A stretch of 18,463 bases of DNA from NCBI GenBank assembly GCA_964621645.1, contig CAZUMH010000070.1, positions 1 through 18,463 of the forward strand, in the 5' to 3' direction. Shown piece by piece: positions 1-9,900 of the stretch. The position numbers and the translations under genes were made by a program. Each line of letters begins with the position of its first letter. The first letter of the stretch is position 1. This DNA is from CAZUMH01 sp964621645 (GTDB taxonomy: Bacteria > Zhuqueibacterota > QNDG01 > JAGLOF01). The notes below the pieces were generated by a model that was not told the DNA's origin, ran no database searches, and was given only the letters and a program-made list of their open reading frames with translations.

Positions 1-149
1 CAGCTTTTTTGGGGATGATTATTCTGCTGATGTGGAGGGGATCCTCTTTTCTGAATAGTATTTTTGCCGTGGCTCTCCTGCTGTTAATCGGCTTCCGGAA
101 ACTGGCAATTACAAGAGAATTTAAAAAGAGTCATTACTCCTCAGAATAG
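1..149 (+). CDS. C-terminal fragment of an unidentified membrane protein
   Basis: The reading frame that starts at base 3 stays open for 48 codons and stops at TAG 147-149. The 5' part lies outside the window. The visible tail has two short hydrophobic stretches (around LGMIILLMW and SIFAVALLLLIGF) followed by a charged, polar end (RKLAITREFKKSHYSSE). This is typical of the last membrane segments and cytoplasmic tail of a polytopic inner-membrane protein. The family cannot be named from 48 residues. Its stop codon lies inside the 3' end of the GWxTD gene on the opposite strand, giving a 16-base tail-to-tail overlap. No terminator fits between them. The frame is convincing because of its hydrophobic pattern and its position, but the fragment is short. 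Confidence 0.55.
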   Translation, partial: AFLGMIILLMWRGSSFLNSIFAVALLLLIGFRKLAITREFKKSHYSSE

Positions 150-1411
150 AGGATGAAATCCCCGATTCCATTTTTATCTATGAAAAGAAACTTTTTATCA
201 AGCATCTGATAGATCCATAATTCATAATCCTGAGTGCCCTGTACCATGCGGGTGGGTTTTTCCACCCGGCTGGGGGGGCCATACAGGATATATATTTTAC
301 CCCTATCTGTTTTCCAACCGGGAATGCTGCTGTTTCGGGCCGTAAAATTATAATCAGCATAAGCGACACGGCGATAAAATTCTTCCTCCAAAGGATTTTC
401 AGGAGTTGAAGGATCGTCATCCTTGGATTGCCAAAATGTATGCAGAAATACTCTTTGGGAGTCTGGTACCATTTCTTTGACAGCGTTCCATTTGTCGTTG
501 GGTACTAGATATTTCAACAATTCTATAGACATTTCCAGATCAGGCATTAGAGAGCTGTGTTTACCCCACTGTACGGAAAATTCAGAAGCTGATGTGTGTA
601 TGACAGTGCCGTCGTCGACCGTAATCTGAAGCTTATACTGTCCAAAAGGAAGATCTTCAGGAAGTTGGTAACGATATAAATACTTTCTTGTTTTTAGGGT
701 ATACAGGGTGGTATCCTGACTAATGACGTGACCGCTCATCGATGCTATTTTCTTATAGATGCGAATGTCATGAGGAACTTGATTAGAAAGGATATACATC
801 ACACCGGTCAGCATTGGCTGTGACTGAGAAAGTATCGGTCTTGGTATCGGATTGAGTCGTAAAGTCCTGTCAACAGTATCAATACTACCGGGAAAGAAGA
901 GGATGTCAGACGAGAATAATGTTTCTTTCTGTATATCGGGAATGGTTATATCCTGCTTCATAGTATACGGCGTGGAAGCATTCTTATCATCAAGCTCAAG
1001 ATAGACGGTATAGTTTCCCGGGGGCATTACAAAGGAAAAATTTTCAACCGAGAGGCGATTGCGTGAGTTTGTCTCTCTGAAATTTCTTACTGAAACAGAG
1101 CGGGAAGATATTTTACTTCTGCTGATACCTCCCTGTTTTCCCGAAAAGCTTACCGTTAAGTCATACTTGGCCTGATAGACTGTGTCCAGTTTGATAAACT
1201 GAAGAAAATCATAACTGATAGCCAAATCAAAGGTTACGTCGACCAATGCAGAGTCAAGGCGTGGGTCAATCCAAATCTTGGAGTACAGGTTATTTTGAAA
1301 ACGGATGGAATCATGGTTTCTGTCAGGACGGAATCCATTGTAATATTGAGCAGTTAGGGACGAGTGCAACAGAAAGACCGTCAGTAGAAACAGCGCAGAT
1401 CTCTTTTTCAT
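134..1411 (-). CDS. secreted GWxTD domain-containing protein
   Basis: This 425-residue protein starts with a signal peptide (MKKRSALFLL then a hydrophobic core, LTA cleaved before Gln22), so it should be exported to the periplasm or outer membrane. The middle, about residues 30-310, is rich in beta-strand patterns and not recognised. The C-terminal domain, about residues 320-425, is the GWxTD domain: it has GWKTD at 365-369, then GKIYILYGPP and a DYELWIY segment. GWxTD proteins are common in Acidobacteriota and FCB bacteria. Their biochemical role is unknown, so none is assigned. The start is supported by AAAGGAG at 1420-1426 (minus strand), 8 bases before the ATG. The gene is divergent from the CsgG-like cluster and shares its upstream region. 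The 3' end overlaps the convergent membrane-protein gene by 16 bases. Confidence 0.88.
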   Translation of the reverse strand: MKKRSALFLLTVFLLHSSLTAQYYNGFRPDRNHDSIRFQNNLYSKIWIDPRLDSALVDVTFDLAISYDFLQFIKLDTVYQAKYDLTVSFSGKQGGISRSKISSRSVSVRNFRETNSRNRLSVENFSFVMPPGNYTVYLELDDKNASTPYTMKQDITIPDIQKETLFSSDILFFPGSIDTVDRTLRLNPIPRPILSQSQPMLTGVMYILSNQVPHDIRIYKKIASMSGHVISQDTTLYTLKTRKYLYRYQLPEDLPFGQYKLQITVDDGTVIHTSASEFSVQWGKHSSLMPDLEMSIELLKYLVPNDKWNAVKEMVPDSQRVFLHTFWQSKDDDPSTPENPLEEEFYRRVAYADYNFTARNSSIPGWKTDRGKIYILYGPPSRVEKPTRMVQGTQDYELWIYQMLDKKFLFIDKNGIGDFILYSEE

Positions 1412-1505
1412 CGGAGTATCTCCTTTAACGTGAACAGGGAAAGATACATGTTTCTTGTTGTTATTTCAAGGAGAAACATACCATTTGCCTGAACTGATTT
1501 CAGAC

Positions 1506-1520
1506 ACACACCTGGTGTGT
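1506..1520. promoter_or_regulatory. 15-base palindrome, possible operator
   Basis: ACACACC and GGTGTGT are perfect inverted arms around a single central T. The site is about 95 bases upstream of the GWxTD start codon and 218 bases upstream of the CsgG-like gene. Its size and symmetry suit a dimeric DNA-binding regulator. No regulator is identified and no second copy was noticed in the window. Confidence 0.35.
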
Positions 1521-1682
1521 AATTGGTCAGAACTTGTTACCTTGATCCAGTGATGACAGATATATGACAAGAATAACATACTGAGAAAACTAGTCTTAGG
1601 GACCTTTAATGCTCTATATATTAAAATAACAATGACAAGGCATGAATATTGCAAGTTTGAACTCGATTCGTGTAATAAATCC

Positions 1683-1711
1683 TTGACAAAGTTTGAAATT
1701 TTAAGTAAATA
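1683..1711 (+). promoter_or_regulatory. sigma-70-like promoter of the CsgG-like/giant surface protein cluster
   Basis: A perfect TTGACA (-35) at 1683-1688 is followed after exactly 17 bases by TAAATA at 1706-1711 as the -10. The implied transcription start is near 1718, leaving a leader of about 20 bases before the ATG at 1738. The ribosome-binding site TCAGGAG is at 1725-1731. The -10 fits TATAAT only partly, but the same arrangement recurs before prfB (TTGACA-N17-TAAATT), which raises confidence in both. Confidence 0.55.
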
Positions 1712-1737
1712 GAACAAGTGATATTCAGGAGTTTTAC

Positions 1738-2433
1738 ATGTCAAAGAAGATTCAGATCTGTTTTCTCATTATGCTCATGTTTTTTGTCAGCCTGGAAGCG
1801 CAGGAAAAAATCACGATTACCGTTTTCGATTTCAATAATAACAGTATTATGGATCGAGAAACATACCAGCCGCTTTCAATTGGACTCGGTCAGATGTTGC
1901 TTTCAGAACTGGGAAGCCTGTCATCAGTCAGTATAGTGGAACGTCAGAAACTCAAGTCTATTTTGGATGAAATCAAATTATCCCAGAGCGGTGTCATCGA
2001 TGAACAGACTTCCGCGAAGGCGGGGAAGCTGCTGGGAGCACAATATATGGTTTTCGGTTCATATCTGGTCAATACCAAAGGAAAGATGCGTTTGGATGCC
2101 CGAATCGTGCAGGTGGAGACCGGTCTTACCGTGAAGGCGGCTGAAGCAACAGGAAAATCGGGAGAATTTGAAAAGCTGATTAAGAATTTGACCGGCAAAC
2201 TTCTTTCCGGAATGACGATCACAATGTTAAAAAGTGAAAAAAAACACCTTGATAAATATAGGAACATTCCTCTTAAAGCGCTTATCAATTTCTCACGGGG
2301 GTTGTCCTGCGAAGACAAAGAGGACTGGAAAGGAGCGCTTTCATATTACAGAAAGGCTTTGGAGGAAGCACCTGATTTCGAACAGGTGAAGAAACAAATG
2401 GAAGAAAATCCCCGTTTTCAGGAAATCCGTTAG
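1738..2433 (+). CDS. exported CsgG/HfaB-like protein with C-terminal TPR
   Basis: This 231-residue protein has a signal peptide cleaved after Ala21 (SLEA before Gln22), with no lipobox cysteine, so it is probably a soluble periplasmic protein. Residues 25-160 match the CsgG-like fold: an opening beta-strand ITVFDFNNN, then VERQKLKSILDE at 67-78, the LSQSG turn at 81-85, and KLLGAQYMVFGSYL at 97-110. Residues 183-215 form one TPR-like helix pair (DWKGALSYYRKALEEAPDF). CsgG proper is an outer-membrane lipoprotein pore for curli. This protein lacks the lipid anchor and seems too short for the pore-forming hairpins, so a periplasmic accessory role is likelier. It opens the four-gene cluster, 20 bases from the predicted transcription start, with TCAGGAG 6 bases before the ATG. 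It is clearly related to the next gene product. Confidence 0.8.
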   Translation: MSKKIQICFLIMLMFFVSLEAQEKITITVFDFNNNSIMDRETYQPLSIGLGQMLLSELGSLSSVSIVERQKLKSILDEIKLSQSGVIDEQTSAKAGKLLGAQYMVFGSYLVNTKGKMRLDARIVQVETGLTVKAAEATGKSGEFEKLIKNLTGKLLSGMTITMLKSEKKHLDKYRNIPLKALINFSRGLSCEDKEDWKGALSYYRKALEEAPDFEQVKKQMEENPRFQEIR

Positions 2434-2464
2434 CTTTCTCCTGAGTGAACATGACATAAGATAT

Positions 2465-2501
2465 GTATCCCGCAAAAACTGCAACGCTTTGGGGGGGATA
2501 C
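2465..2501 (+). promoter_or_regulatory. hairpin between the two CsgG-like genes
   Basis: GTATCCC (2465-2471) and CAAA (2473-2476) pair with TTTG (2488-2491) and GGGATAC (2495-2501). This gives an 11-bp stem with a small internal loop and an 11-base apical loop. It sits in the 118-base gap and has no following T-run, so it is not a classic terminator. A perfect 14-base A/T palindrome follows at 2509-2522. It may adjust transcript stability or partial termination between the first and second genes. Confidence 0.4.
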
Positions 2502-2551
2502 TCATAGTGAAAAATATTTTTCGGGCGCGCACACCGGAAGGAGGCGGTTCT

Positions 2552-3922
2552 ATGAAGTGGAGAACTGGTGGAATAATATTTCTGCTTCTATTTTTACTAG
2601 GTTGCGGTACGTCTCAATACCAGCAAGCGGAAAAACTGATGAAGCAGGAAGATTATAAGGAAGCCATCCGTGCATACGTGCAGATGCTTGACCCCCATGT
2701 TAGAAATAACAATCGCTATATTTATTACGACAAAGAAGCGGTAACCGGTATCGGTGTCGCCTACTGGCATATGGATAAGTTTTCTACCGCACAGAAAGTG
2801 CTGGAAAGAGTAATCACCAAAGATCCATATTATGCCAAGGCGCAATTCTATCTCGGTTTGTGTTATGAATCACTGTTTCAGGAAGACAAAGCGCTGCAAG
2901 TGTACCGCAGGTTTACCCGCATCCCGGATTCTGATCCGTATAAGCAACTGATGATAGGAAGATTGGATTGGCTCATTCGTAAACGAGTCACACAGGATGT
3001 GCAAAACCTGATAGCAAAAGAGAAGAACCTGAATTTGGATTCATATCCCAAGAACAGTGTCGGTGTCCTCTACTTTATCAGCCAGAGTACTGATCCGCGC
3101 TGGCTGCCGCTTCAGAAGGGTCTCGCCGAGATGATAAATACCGACCTTGCGGTTGCTGATAACCTGGTGGTAGTGGAACGGCTTCATTTGAATTTACTAA
3201 TGCAGGAAAAGGATCTGAGTGTTAAGGGATTAAGCCAGTCCAATAATGCAGAAATGATGGGAAAACTGTTGGGAGCCCGCACACTCGTCAAAGGTTCATA
3301 TCTGATAACGCCGGATCTGAAAATGACCGTCGATGCAGGTATTTATGATGCAGATCGACCGGATTTCCCTTTGCCGGCTAGCTATGAAGGCACTCTGGCC
3401 ACTCTTTTCCAGATGGAAAAGGAGCTTGTTATCCAGATTCTGGATTATTTTGGGATAGAAATCAGCATCGAGCAGCGGGAGAAAATTTTTAAGATTCCAA
3501 CCACAAATATGGACGCATTTTTGAATTATTGCCTCGGGTTGGACGCTTTGGACAGGGATAACTATGATGAGGCCCAAAATTACTTCATGGAATCTGTGCG
3601 GCTCGATCCGGATTTTGGGATGGCCCGTAATAAACTTGTTTCTCGTCAGGCATGGGATTTCACGCATATCGATAATTTAATCAGGCTGGAACATGACGCG
3701 CAGCAGTATGTCGATAATATGCCCAGGGGCGGGCCGGAAATGCTTATCCAGCCAAAGGAGGGACTGGTCACTCCATGGAAGAGATTGCAGGTAATGGCTG
3801 TCTTCCAGAATGCCGGTTTCCTGCCTGGATCGGACACCAGAGACGGGTTTATCGATCCGGATACAAAAGCCATGCGAATTCTTCCTGAAAAGTTGGGACT
3901 TCCGGTAAATCCGGGAAAATGA
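2552..3922 (+). CDS. CsgG-like lipoprotein with N- and C-terminal TPR regions
   Basis: The chosen start gives 456 residues. AAGGAGG at 2538-2544 lies 7 bases before this ATG, and the protein then begins directly with a lipoprotein signal (hydrophobic stretch, LLGC, acylated Cys18). The frame is also open upstream to a TTG at 2489, but that would bury the lipobox, so it is rejected. Residues 22-125 form TPR-like helices (QQAEKLMKQEDYKEAIRAY, YAKAQFYLGLCYESL). Residues 168-300 are a CsgG-like core (VGVLYF, VVVERLHLNLLMQE at 207-220, GKLLGARTLVKGSYL at 237-251). Residues 321-355 are another TPR. The core and final TPR align with the preceding gene's product, so the two are paralogues. The last 100 residues are not recognised. 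It is probably an outer-membrane lipoprotein facing the periplasm. Only 50 bases separate it from the giant surface-protein gene, so co-expression is expected. Confidence 0.82.
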   Translation: MKWRTGGIIFLLLFLLGCGTSQYQQAEKLMKQEDYKEAIRAYVQMLDPHVRNNNRYIYYDKEAVTGIGVAYWHMDKFSTAQKVLERVITKDPYYAKAQFYLGLCYESLFQEDKALQVYRRFTRIPDSDPYKQLMIGRLDWLIRKRVTQDVQNLIAKEKNLNLDSYPKNSVGVLYFISQSTDPRWLPLQKGLAEMINTDLAVADNLVVVERLHLNLLMQEKDLSVKGLSQSNNAEMMGKLLGARTLVKGSYLITPDLKMTVDAGIYDADRPDFPLPASYEGTLATLFQMEKELVIQILDYFGIEISIEQREKIFKIPTTNMDAFLNYCLGLDALDRDNYDEAQNYFMESVRLDPDFGMARNKLVSRQAWDFTHIDNLIRLEHDAQQYVDNMPRGGPEMLIQPKEGLVTPWKRLQVMAVFQNAGFLPGSDTRDGFIDPDTKAMRILPEKLGLPVNPGK

Positions 3923-3972
3923 TCAGGTAGTAAGATCAACCGACGGCATAAGGGAAACAGTCGAGGAGATTA

Positions 3973-6900
3973 ATGTATATGCGTCGAACAGCGATTATTA
4001 TATTGTTGACAACCGTCACACTTTCCGCCTCAGCGCAGAATAATTTGACCTTAAACGGCAGGTGGGGCGAAGGAAGATGCGAGGCTGTATTCCGCCGGAG
4101 CGGCTATACTTTTACAGGGAATGGAGCCAAACTTGAATTATTCAAGATGTCAGGCTCCTATAAAAAGTTGCCGACATCGGCATTACTGCCTGGTCCAATA
4201 GAAGATATTTGGGTCGCCAGTAATCTGCAGTATGTCTATGTAGCCTGTGGTGAGGCCGGCGTCTACATCGTTCCTTTTGATGAACAGAATGAAGAGTTTG
4301 GAACGGTAATTGGAGGGTACAATACTCCCGGATATGCGCATGGCATTACTCAATCAGGCAGTTACGCTTATGTGGCGGACGGTAACAACGGGATGTTCAT
4401 TCTTTTCGTTGGAAGTCCAAGCAATCCCCTGGCCCGAGGGACTTTTAAAACAGCTTCCTATGCAGAGGAAGTATGGCTCCAAAATGATTCAACCCTCTTT
4501 GTCGCAGCTGACAGCGCGGGACTGTATAGTGTGAATGTCAAGGACAAGAGTAATCCCATCGCTTTGGATTCTCTGTCTTTTTCGGAAAGTTTTCCTGGAT
4601 ATCATCCCCGTTCATATCATGTAATCAGCCTAGATACCGTTGCGTATGTTGCCGATGGCTGGGGTGGTCTGCGTATTGTGGATATCCGTAATCGCTCAAA
4701 TCTCAATTTATTCGGCACCTGGACCTATGGCGGCACTCCAAGGGATGTGAGAGAAGTTTGGGTTGAAAATGGCAATGCGGTTCTGGCCTGCCTGGAATAC
4801 GGTCTATTTACTCATATCGATGTTTCTGATGTACACAATCCGACAGGCCCGAGATATCAGCCGCTTGACACAGACGGATTCACTTCAGCTGTTGTTATTC
4901 AGTCAGATACCGCCTATGTCGCTGACGGCTATAACGGTCACTTACAGGTAGTTGTCCCGGAAGCGGGGGCAGCCCGTATTATCAAGCAGCACCTTTGCTC
5001 GGATTATGCCAATGATGTTATCATCTCCGGGAATTACGCATATACGGCAAATGGCAGATCGGGTGTCGGTGTCATCAAATTGACAGATATTGATCCGGTC
5101 AGCAAAGATGTGGGACTGGTTGCCAGGTTTGATACAACAGGACAGGCTCTGGGGCTGTCCCGGCGTGCCTCCCGGCTTTTCGTTGCCAATGGCAGCCGGG
5201 GTCTTCTGGTACTCAACGTATCAAATCCTGAAACACCCTATGCGATACAGTCGGATATTGCGCTGGGAGATACCTGTTACAATGTTGACGCTCCATTGGG
5301 AGATTTTGCTTATCTGGCCTGCGGCCTGAATGGTATGAGAGTGGTGGATCACAGTACAAGTCCCATATCAGAATTGGTTTCCGACAGAGTAAACACGCCG
5401 GGAATCTGTCGTTCCGTCAAGGTAGTGAATGGCAAAGCGTACCTGGCCGACTCAGATGGCGTGTATGTTTATAATGTATCCGGACTTCCATCCGTACCTC
5501 CTTCGCTGGAAAATTCACTGGTATTCGGCAGTATTAATGCTCTCGATCTGGATGTACGAGGTGATTCAGTGTATGTTGCAAACGGCAGGTTCGGATTTCT
5601 TATCTGGAACGTCGAAACCAATGAAGTCGTGACCTATGAGACCGGTGGAGTCTGTACAGATGTGTCGATTCAAAACAGAACTCTTTATGTAAGTGACGGT
5701 AAGAATGGAGTACGTATTTTCGATCTTTCTCGACCTGGGCAGGTCGTTGAACCGGGGAATTATAATACGAATGATTTTGCTTCATCAGTTCATCTGGAAA
5801 ATAATCTTGTGGGGGTGGCTGACGGGCGAGATGGAGTCTATATACTTGAAAGCGCTATAAAACCAGAAATCGCTATTACTCCGGCCTCCCGGCTCGATTT
5901 TGGACCGGTTCCGACCGGTAAGAAAAGGCCACTCATACTCTGGATCGTCAACACTGGAACGGCACTCCTGGAGGGGAGCCTTTCCATTCCTCCTGAGATA
6001 AGCGGTGAATTCGAATTGAGCCAGCAAAAATTCTCTGTGCCGCCTTCAGATACCGCAGTTGTTGACGTTGCCTTTGCTCCAAATAACAGTTATAGTATAG
6101 GAACAAATTATAATACAACCCTCTCAATCATATCCAATGATCCGGACAATAGCAATATACCCGTTACTCTGCAGTGGGAGGGAGGCATCGAAGCCCATGA
6201 AAACAATCAGTACACATCCGATATTTTTACCATGGGATTATGGCATCTCAATGAGACCGGCGGCACACAGGCAAACGATTCCTCGCCGAACAATCTTGAT
6301 GGCGAATTGGTTGGAGACGCCTCTTTTGTCGCTTCAAGCAAGACGACCTTCACAAACGCGGTTCAACTGGATGGGAGTGGTGATCGTGTCAAGGTTGAAT
6401 ATGATAATCATTTAAATTTTCAAGATATTCCTTTCACTGCTGAAATGTGGTTTAAAATTACCGAGAAACCGACTGAAAACAAACCAAATGCTATTTTACT
6501 GCAAAGAGGGATTGGGGACCAGAAACAGTTTCAGATAGCCTTGGTGGATGATTCACAGCCTGTTTCCGGATTGTATGCGTACCTTAATGGCTCCTTTCCC
6601 GATTCGACATATGTTCTGTCCACGGGTTCTTTGGAAAATCTCGCTGTGCAGCACTGGTATCATGTCGCCCTTACTTCGGATCGGGAATATATCAGACTCT
6701 ATTTGAACGGTGTGCTGAGAGACAGCACCCGCCAATACGGAAAGCTGGCTGCTGCAGTGGATGAAGGTTTGGGAATCGGAGACAGTTATTACGGCAACGC
6801 TCCATTCAACGGTCAGGTGGATGAAGTCAGGCTTTCAAATATAGCCCGTCAGACATGGGAATTCCATGTGAATCGCTCCCGCTTGCTGGTAAGTGAAGAT

Positions 6901-9900
6901 ACGTTAAATTACGCCAGTGTACTACGTGGCAACAGCCGGGAACTGCCCCTCACACTAAGCAATGCCGGCAGCCAGCAGCTCCTCATCTCAAATATCTCAC
7001 TGCAGAACGGGAATGATTCGTTCGATACGGGATTTTCCTCTGTCATCACGCTTGGGGCAGGAGAGGACACCACTATACAGGTGACTTTCAATCCCGCTCA
7101 GCAAGGTGATGAGGAAGATATTCTTCAGATCTCCAGCAGTGATCCCACCTATCCTGTTATTTCAGTGGATTTGATGGGAACAGGAGTAAAAGCTCTTCCG
7201 GCTGGCTCCTACGATACTGATCTTTTTACAATCGGCTTGTATCATTTCGAGGAGCAATCAGGAACGGTTATTGAGGATAGCTCCGGAAACGAAATGAGCG
7301 GCGTTACCAAGGTGAGCATGCGCAGTGATAACGGTCGATTTGGAAAAGGTCTTATCTTCCGGGACGGTCAGAATGATATAGCAACAATTAACCCTCCCGG
7401 CAACTATCCCATTTCACCCCGCTGGGGCGGATTGAGCGTGGAAGGGTGGTTTTTGGTGGAAACCCTGCCCCAGGATGACGAAACGCTTATCGGACGAGGA
7501 GATAACAGCTGGAGACAGTTTGAGATCTGGCTGAATGGGCCGACGATTTATGGACGTGTATATAGCAACGATGCGCCTCAGCAGATCGTCACCCTGACCA
7601 GCGCAGCTAAAGGAGATGTGCGTACCGGCCAGTGGAATCACTATGCCTTGAGTTTCCAGAGTGACAGCATAACTCTGTATTTGAACGGTGATGCCGCTGA
7701 AACAAAGCCTTTCCCCTACAGCATGGCAGACAGATCTGTTGGCCAGCTGCCGGATACCAACAAAATCAGAATTGGACGGGATTGGAGCGGCAGCCGGCCT
7801 TTTGTGGGACGCATGGATGAGATACGTATCTCCAATACCGGGAGGAAACCCTGGGAATTCAATGTTGACATGGCCAGGGCGAATATCAGCGCTACAAGTC
7901 TTGATTTCGACCAGGTGCTGGTGGGAAAGAGTCGGACCCTCAAACTGGAGATAAGCAATACCGGTATCGATAACCTGACAATTAGCAATCTGCAGGTTAA
8001 CCATTCCAATTATTCGGTGCAAAATAATTCCTTTGTGGTAACTCCGGGCGGCTCAAATATCATCAAGGTGACCTACACACCTTCTGATACAGCGACTCAT
8101 CAAGGTTTATTAGTAATGAACAGTAATGATCCTTTCCAGAGACAGATAGATGTACAGCTGACTGGAAAGGGCTCGGATGTACCGATCATATCATCCTATC
8201 AATCGGATATTTTCACAACAGGGCTTTATCATATGGACAGCGGCAGCGGGCAGAATATGGTTGACGGTTCGTCTAAAAACCAGCCCGGGAGTATCCACGG
8301 AGCGGCCTGGTCCATAAATGCCGTATTCGGGAGCAATTCTCTCAGCCTTGATGGAGTGAATGATTATCTGTCCATCTCCGATACCGCCGGGGTGCTGCTT
8401 ACAGGAACAGAGTATACGGTGGAGATGTGGTTCAGCCTCAAGCAGGTTCCCCAGGATCGGCGCTGGCTGATGCGCCGTGCCAGTTCTGCGGGTTCAAAAT
8501 TCGAATTGTTCTTTGACCCGGCAGCAGGAATAAAGGTGGTGGTTGCAGATTCTGCGGCGGTAACGGACAGCCTTGCCACCGGCATCGATCCGGAATTCAA
8601 TGTCGATCAATGGTACAATGTAAACGTTTCCTGGGACGGCGATTCACTGCGATTGCGTCTGAATAAAATCTTGGTCGGCAGCACTCTCTGGCATGGTGTT
8701 TTTGATTTCCTCTCAACACAACCTGTCAGAATCGGCGGAACACCATCTGGTGGAACGCTCCCCGGCTATATCGATGAAATCCGCTTTTCCTCATTGGCCA
8801 GGGAAACATGGGAACTGCACGTACGGGAACGGGAACTGCACGTGGATCCCGTTAATCTTGATTTCGCAGTTGTACTCAACGATCAGGTGCGGACCCTTCA
8901 GCTGGGCGTGGGCAACCTGGGCGATCAGAATCTTTCAGTACTGTCAATAAGCGGTGGAGACGAACCTTTTGCAATCCCTGACAGCCTCAGACAATTCACC
9001 CTCGGCCGAAGAAGTACACAGGCGATTCCGGTTTCGTACCATCCTCAGGCCGCGAATGTAACACATAAGGATTCACTGGTTATCACCGCGGAGGACACGA
9101 CGATTACGGTACACCTCACCGGAAGCAGCACAGATTCCCGGACCATGAAGCAGTACACCAGTGATACCCATACGAACCTGCTTTATCATCTTGATGAAGG
9201 TTCGGGCACGATCGCTATCGATGCTTCGGGAAACGCCAACGGAGGGTATATAACTAATGGCGCCCAATGGAGCACCGGTGTGTTCAATAGCGCCTGCCTG
9301 TATTTTGACGGGTACAATGATTTTATCAGGGTACCTTACTCTTCTGAGCTGTCTTTCGACGTTTCGCGGCAGAGTTTTACGATAGAATGTTATTTCCGCA
9401 CTGATACCGTTGATCAAGGATTGATCTATTTAGGCGATCCCGATTCAGCGAATTATGGCTTGGAAATAACACCGCAGGGACGGATAGGTGCGGCTGGATT
9501 CGGGAGCGGCGGAACCCGTGTCAATGACGATGCCTGGCACCATACAGCCCTGATGTACGATCACCTTACCGGTAAGGGAACGATATATCTGGATGGAGTC
9601 AGGGTATGGCAGGGGATGCGTACTACTCCAGCTCCATCGTATAAAGGAAGATCACTTTGCATCGCGGCAAGGGACAGTGTGTCAGGATATTTCAACGGAA
9701 GCATCGACGAGGTTCGAATCTCTGATATACCACGGGAAATATGGGAGTTCCGGTTTGTCAATTATGGGATTGAGATCGCATTACCCAATCAGATCACCTA
9801 TAGAACAGATCTTCCGCTTATTATTTCTGTTCCTTCTTCTATTACACCCGCGAGTAACGGAGTGAAGCTTTATTACCGTGCCGGCGGTGGACAGCGCTAC

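Larger units (their letters stand above)
1412..1737. promoter_or_regulatory. divergent intergenic region between the GWxTD gene and the CsgG-like cluster
   Basis: This 326-base AT-rich stretch has no convincing gene. It holds the ribosome-binding site of the minus-strand gene (1420-1426) and an imperfect inverted repeat in that gene's presumed leader, with arms ATGTTTC 1448-1454 and GAAACAT 1472-1478 plus an inner TTG/CAA pair. It also holds a 15-base palindrome at 1506-1520 and a plus-strand promoter at 1683-1711. No clear minus-strand promoter was found. The layout fits shared control of both directions, which is an inference. Confidence 0.55.

Noticed and set aside
2489..2551. Upstream TTG start for the CsgG-like lipoprotein
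   Set aside because: It would add 21 residues before a perfect lipoprotein signal and lacks a proper ribosome-binding site, while ATG 2552 has AAGGAGG at 7 bases.
1738..3922. Curli export pore (CsgG proper) for the two CsgG-like genes
   Set aside because: The first has no lipid anchor, neither shows room for the pore hairpins, and no curli subunit or other csg genes are nearby.
7414..8022. 202-residue open frame on the minus strand inside the giant gene
   Set aside because: It is antisense to the second LamG and third Ig domains, with no motif or ribosome-binding site.
8810..8843. 13-base direct repeat GGGAACTGCACGT spaced 21 bases, as a sign of in-frame duplication
   Set aside because: The protein spacing from WEL to the next Ig strand equals that in the other modules, so no residues were inserted. 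Chance or local drift explains it.
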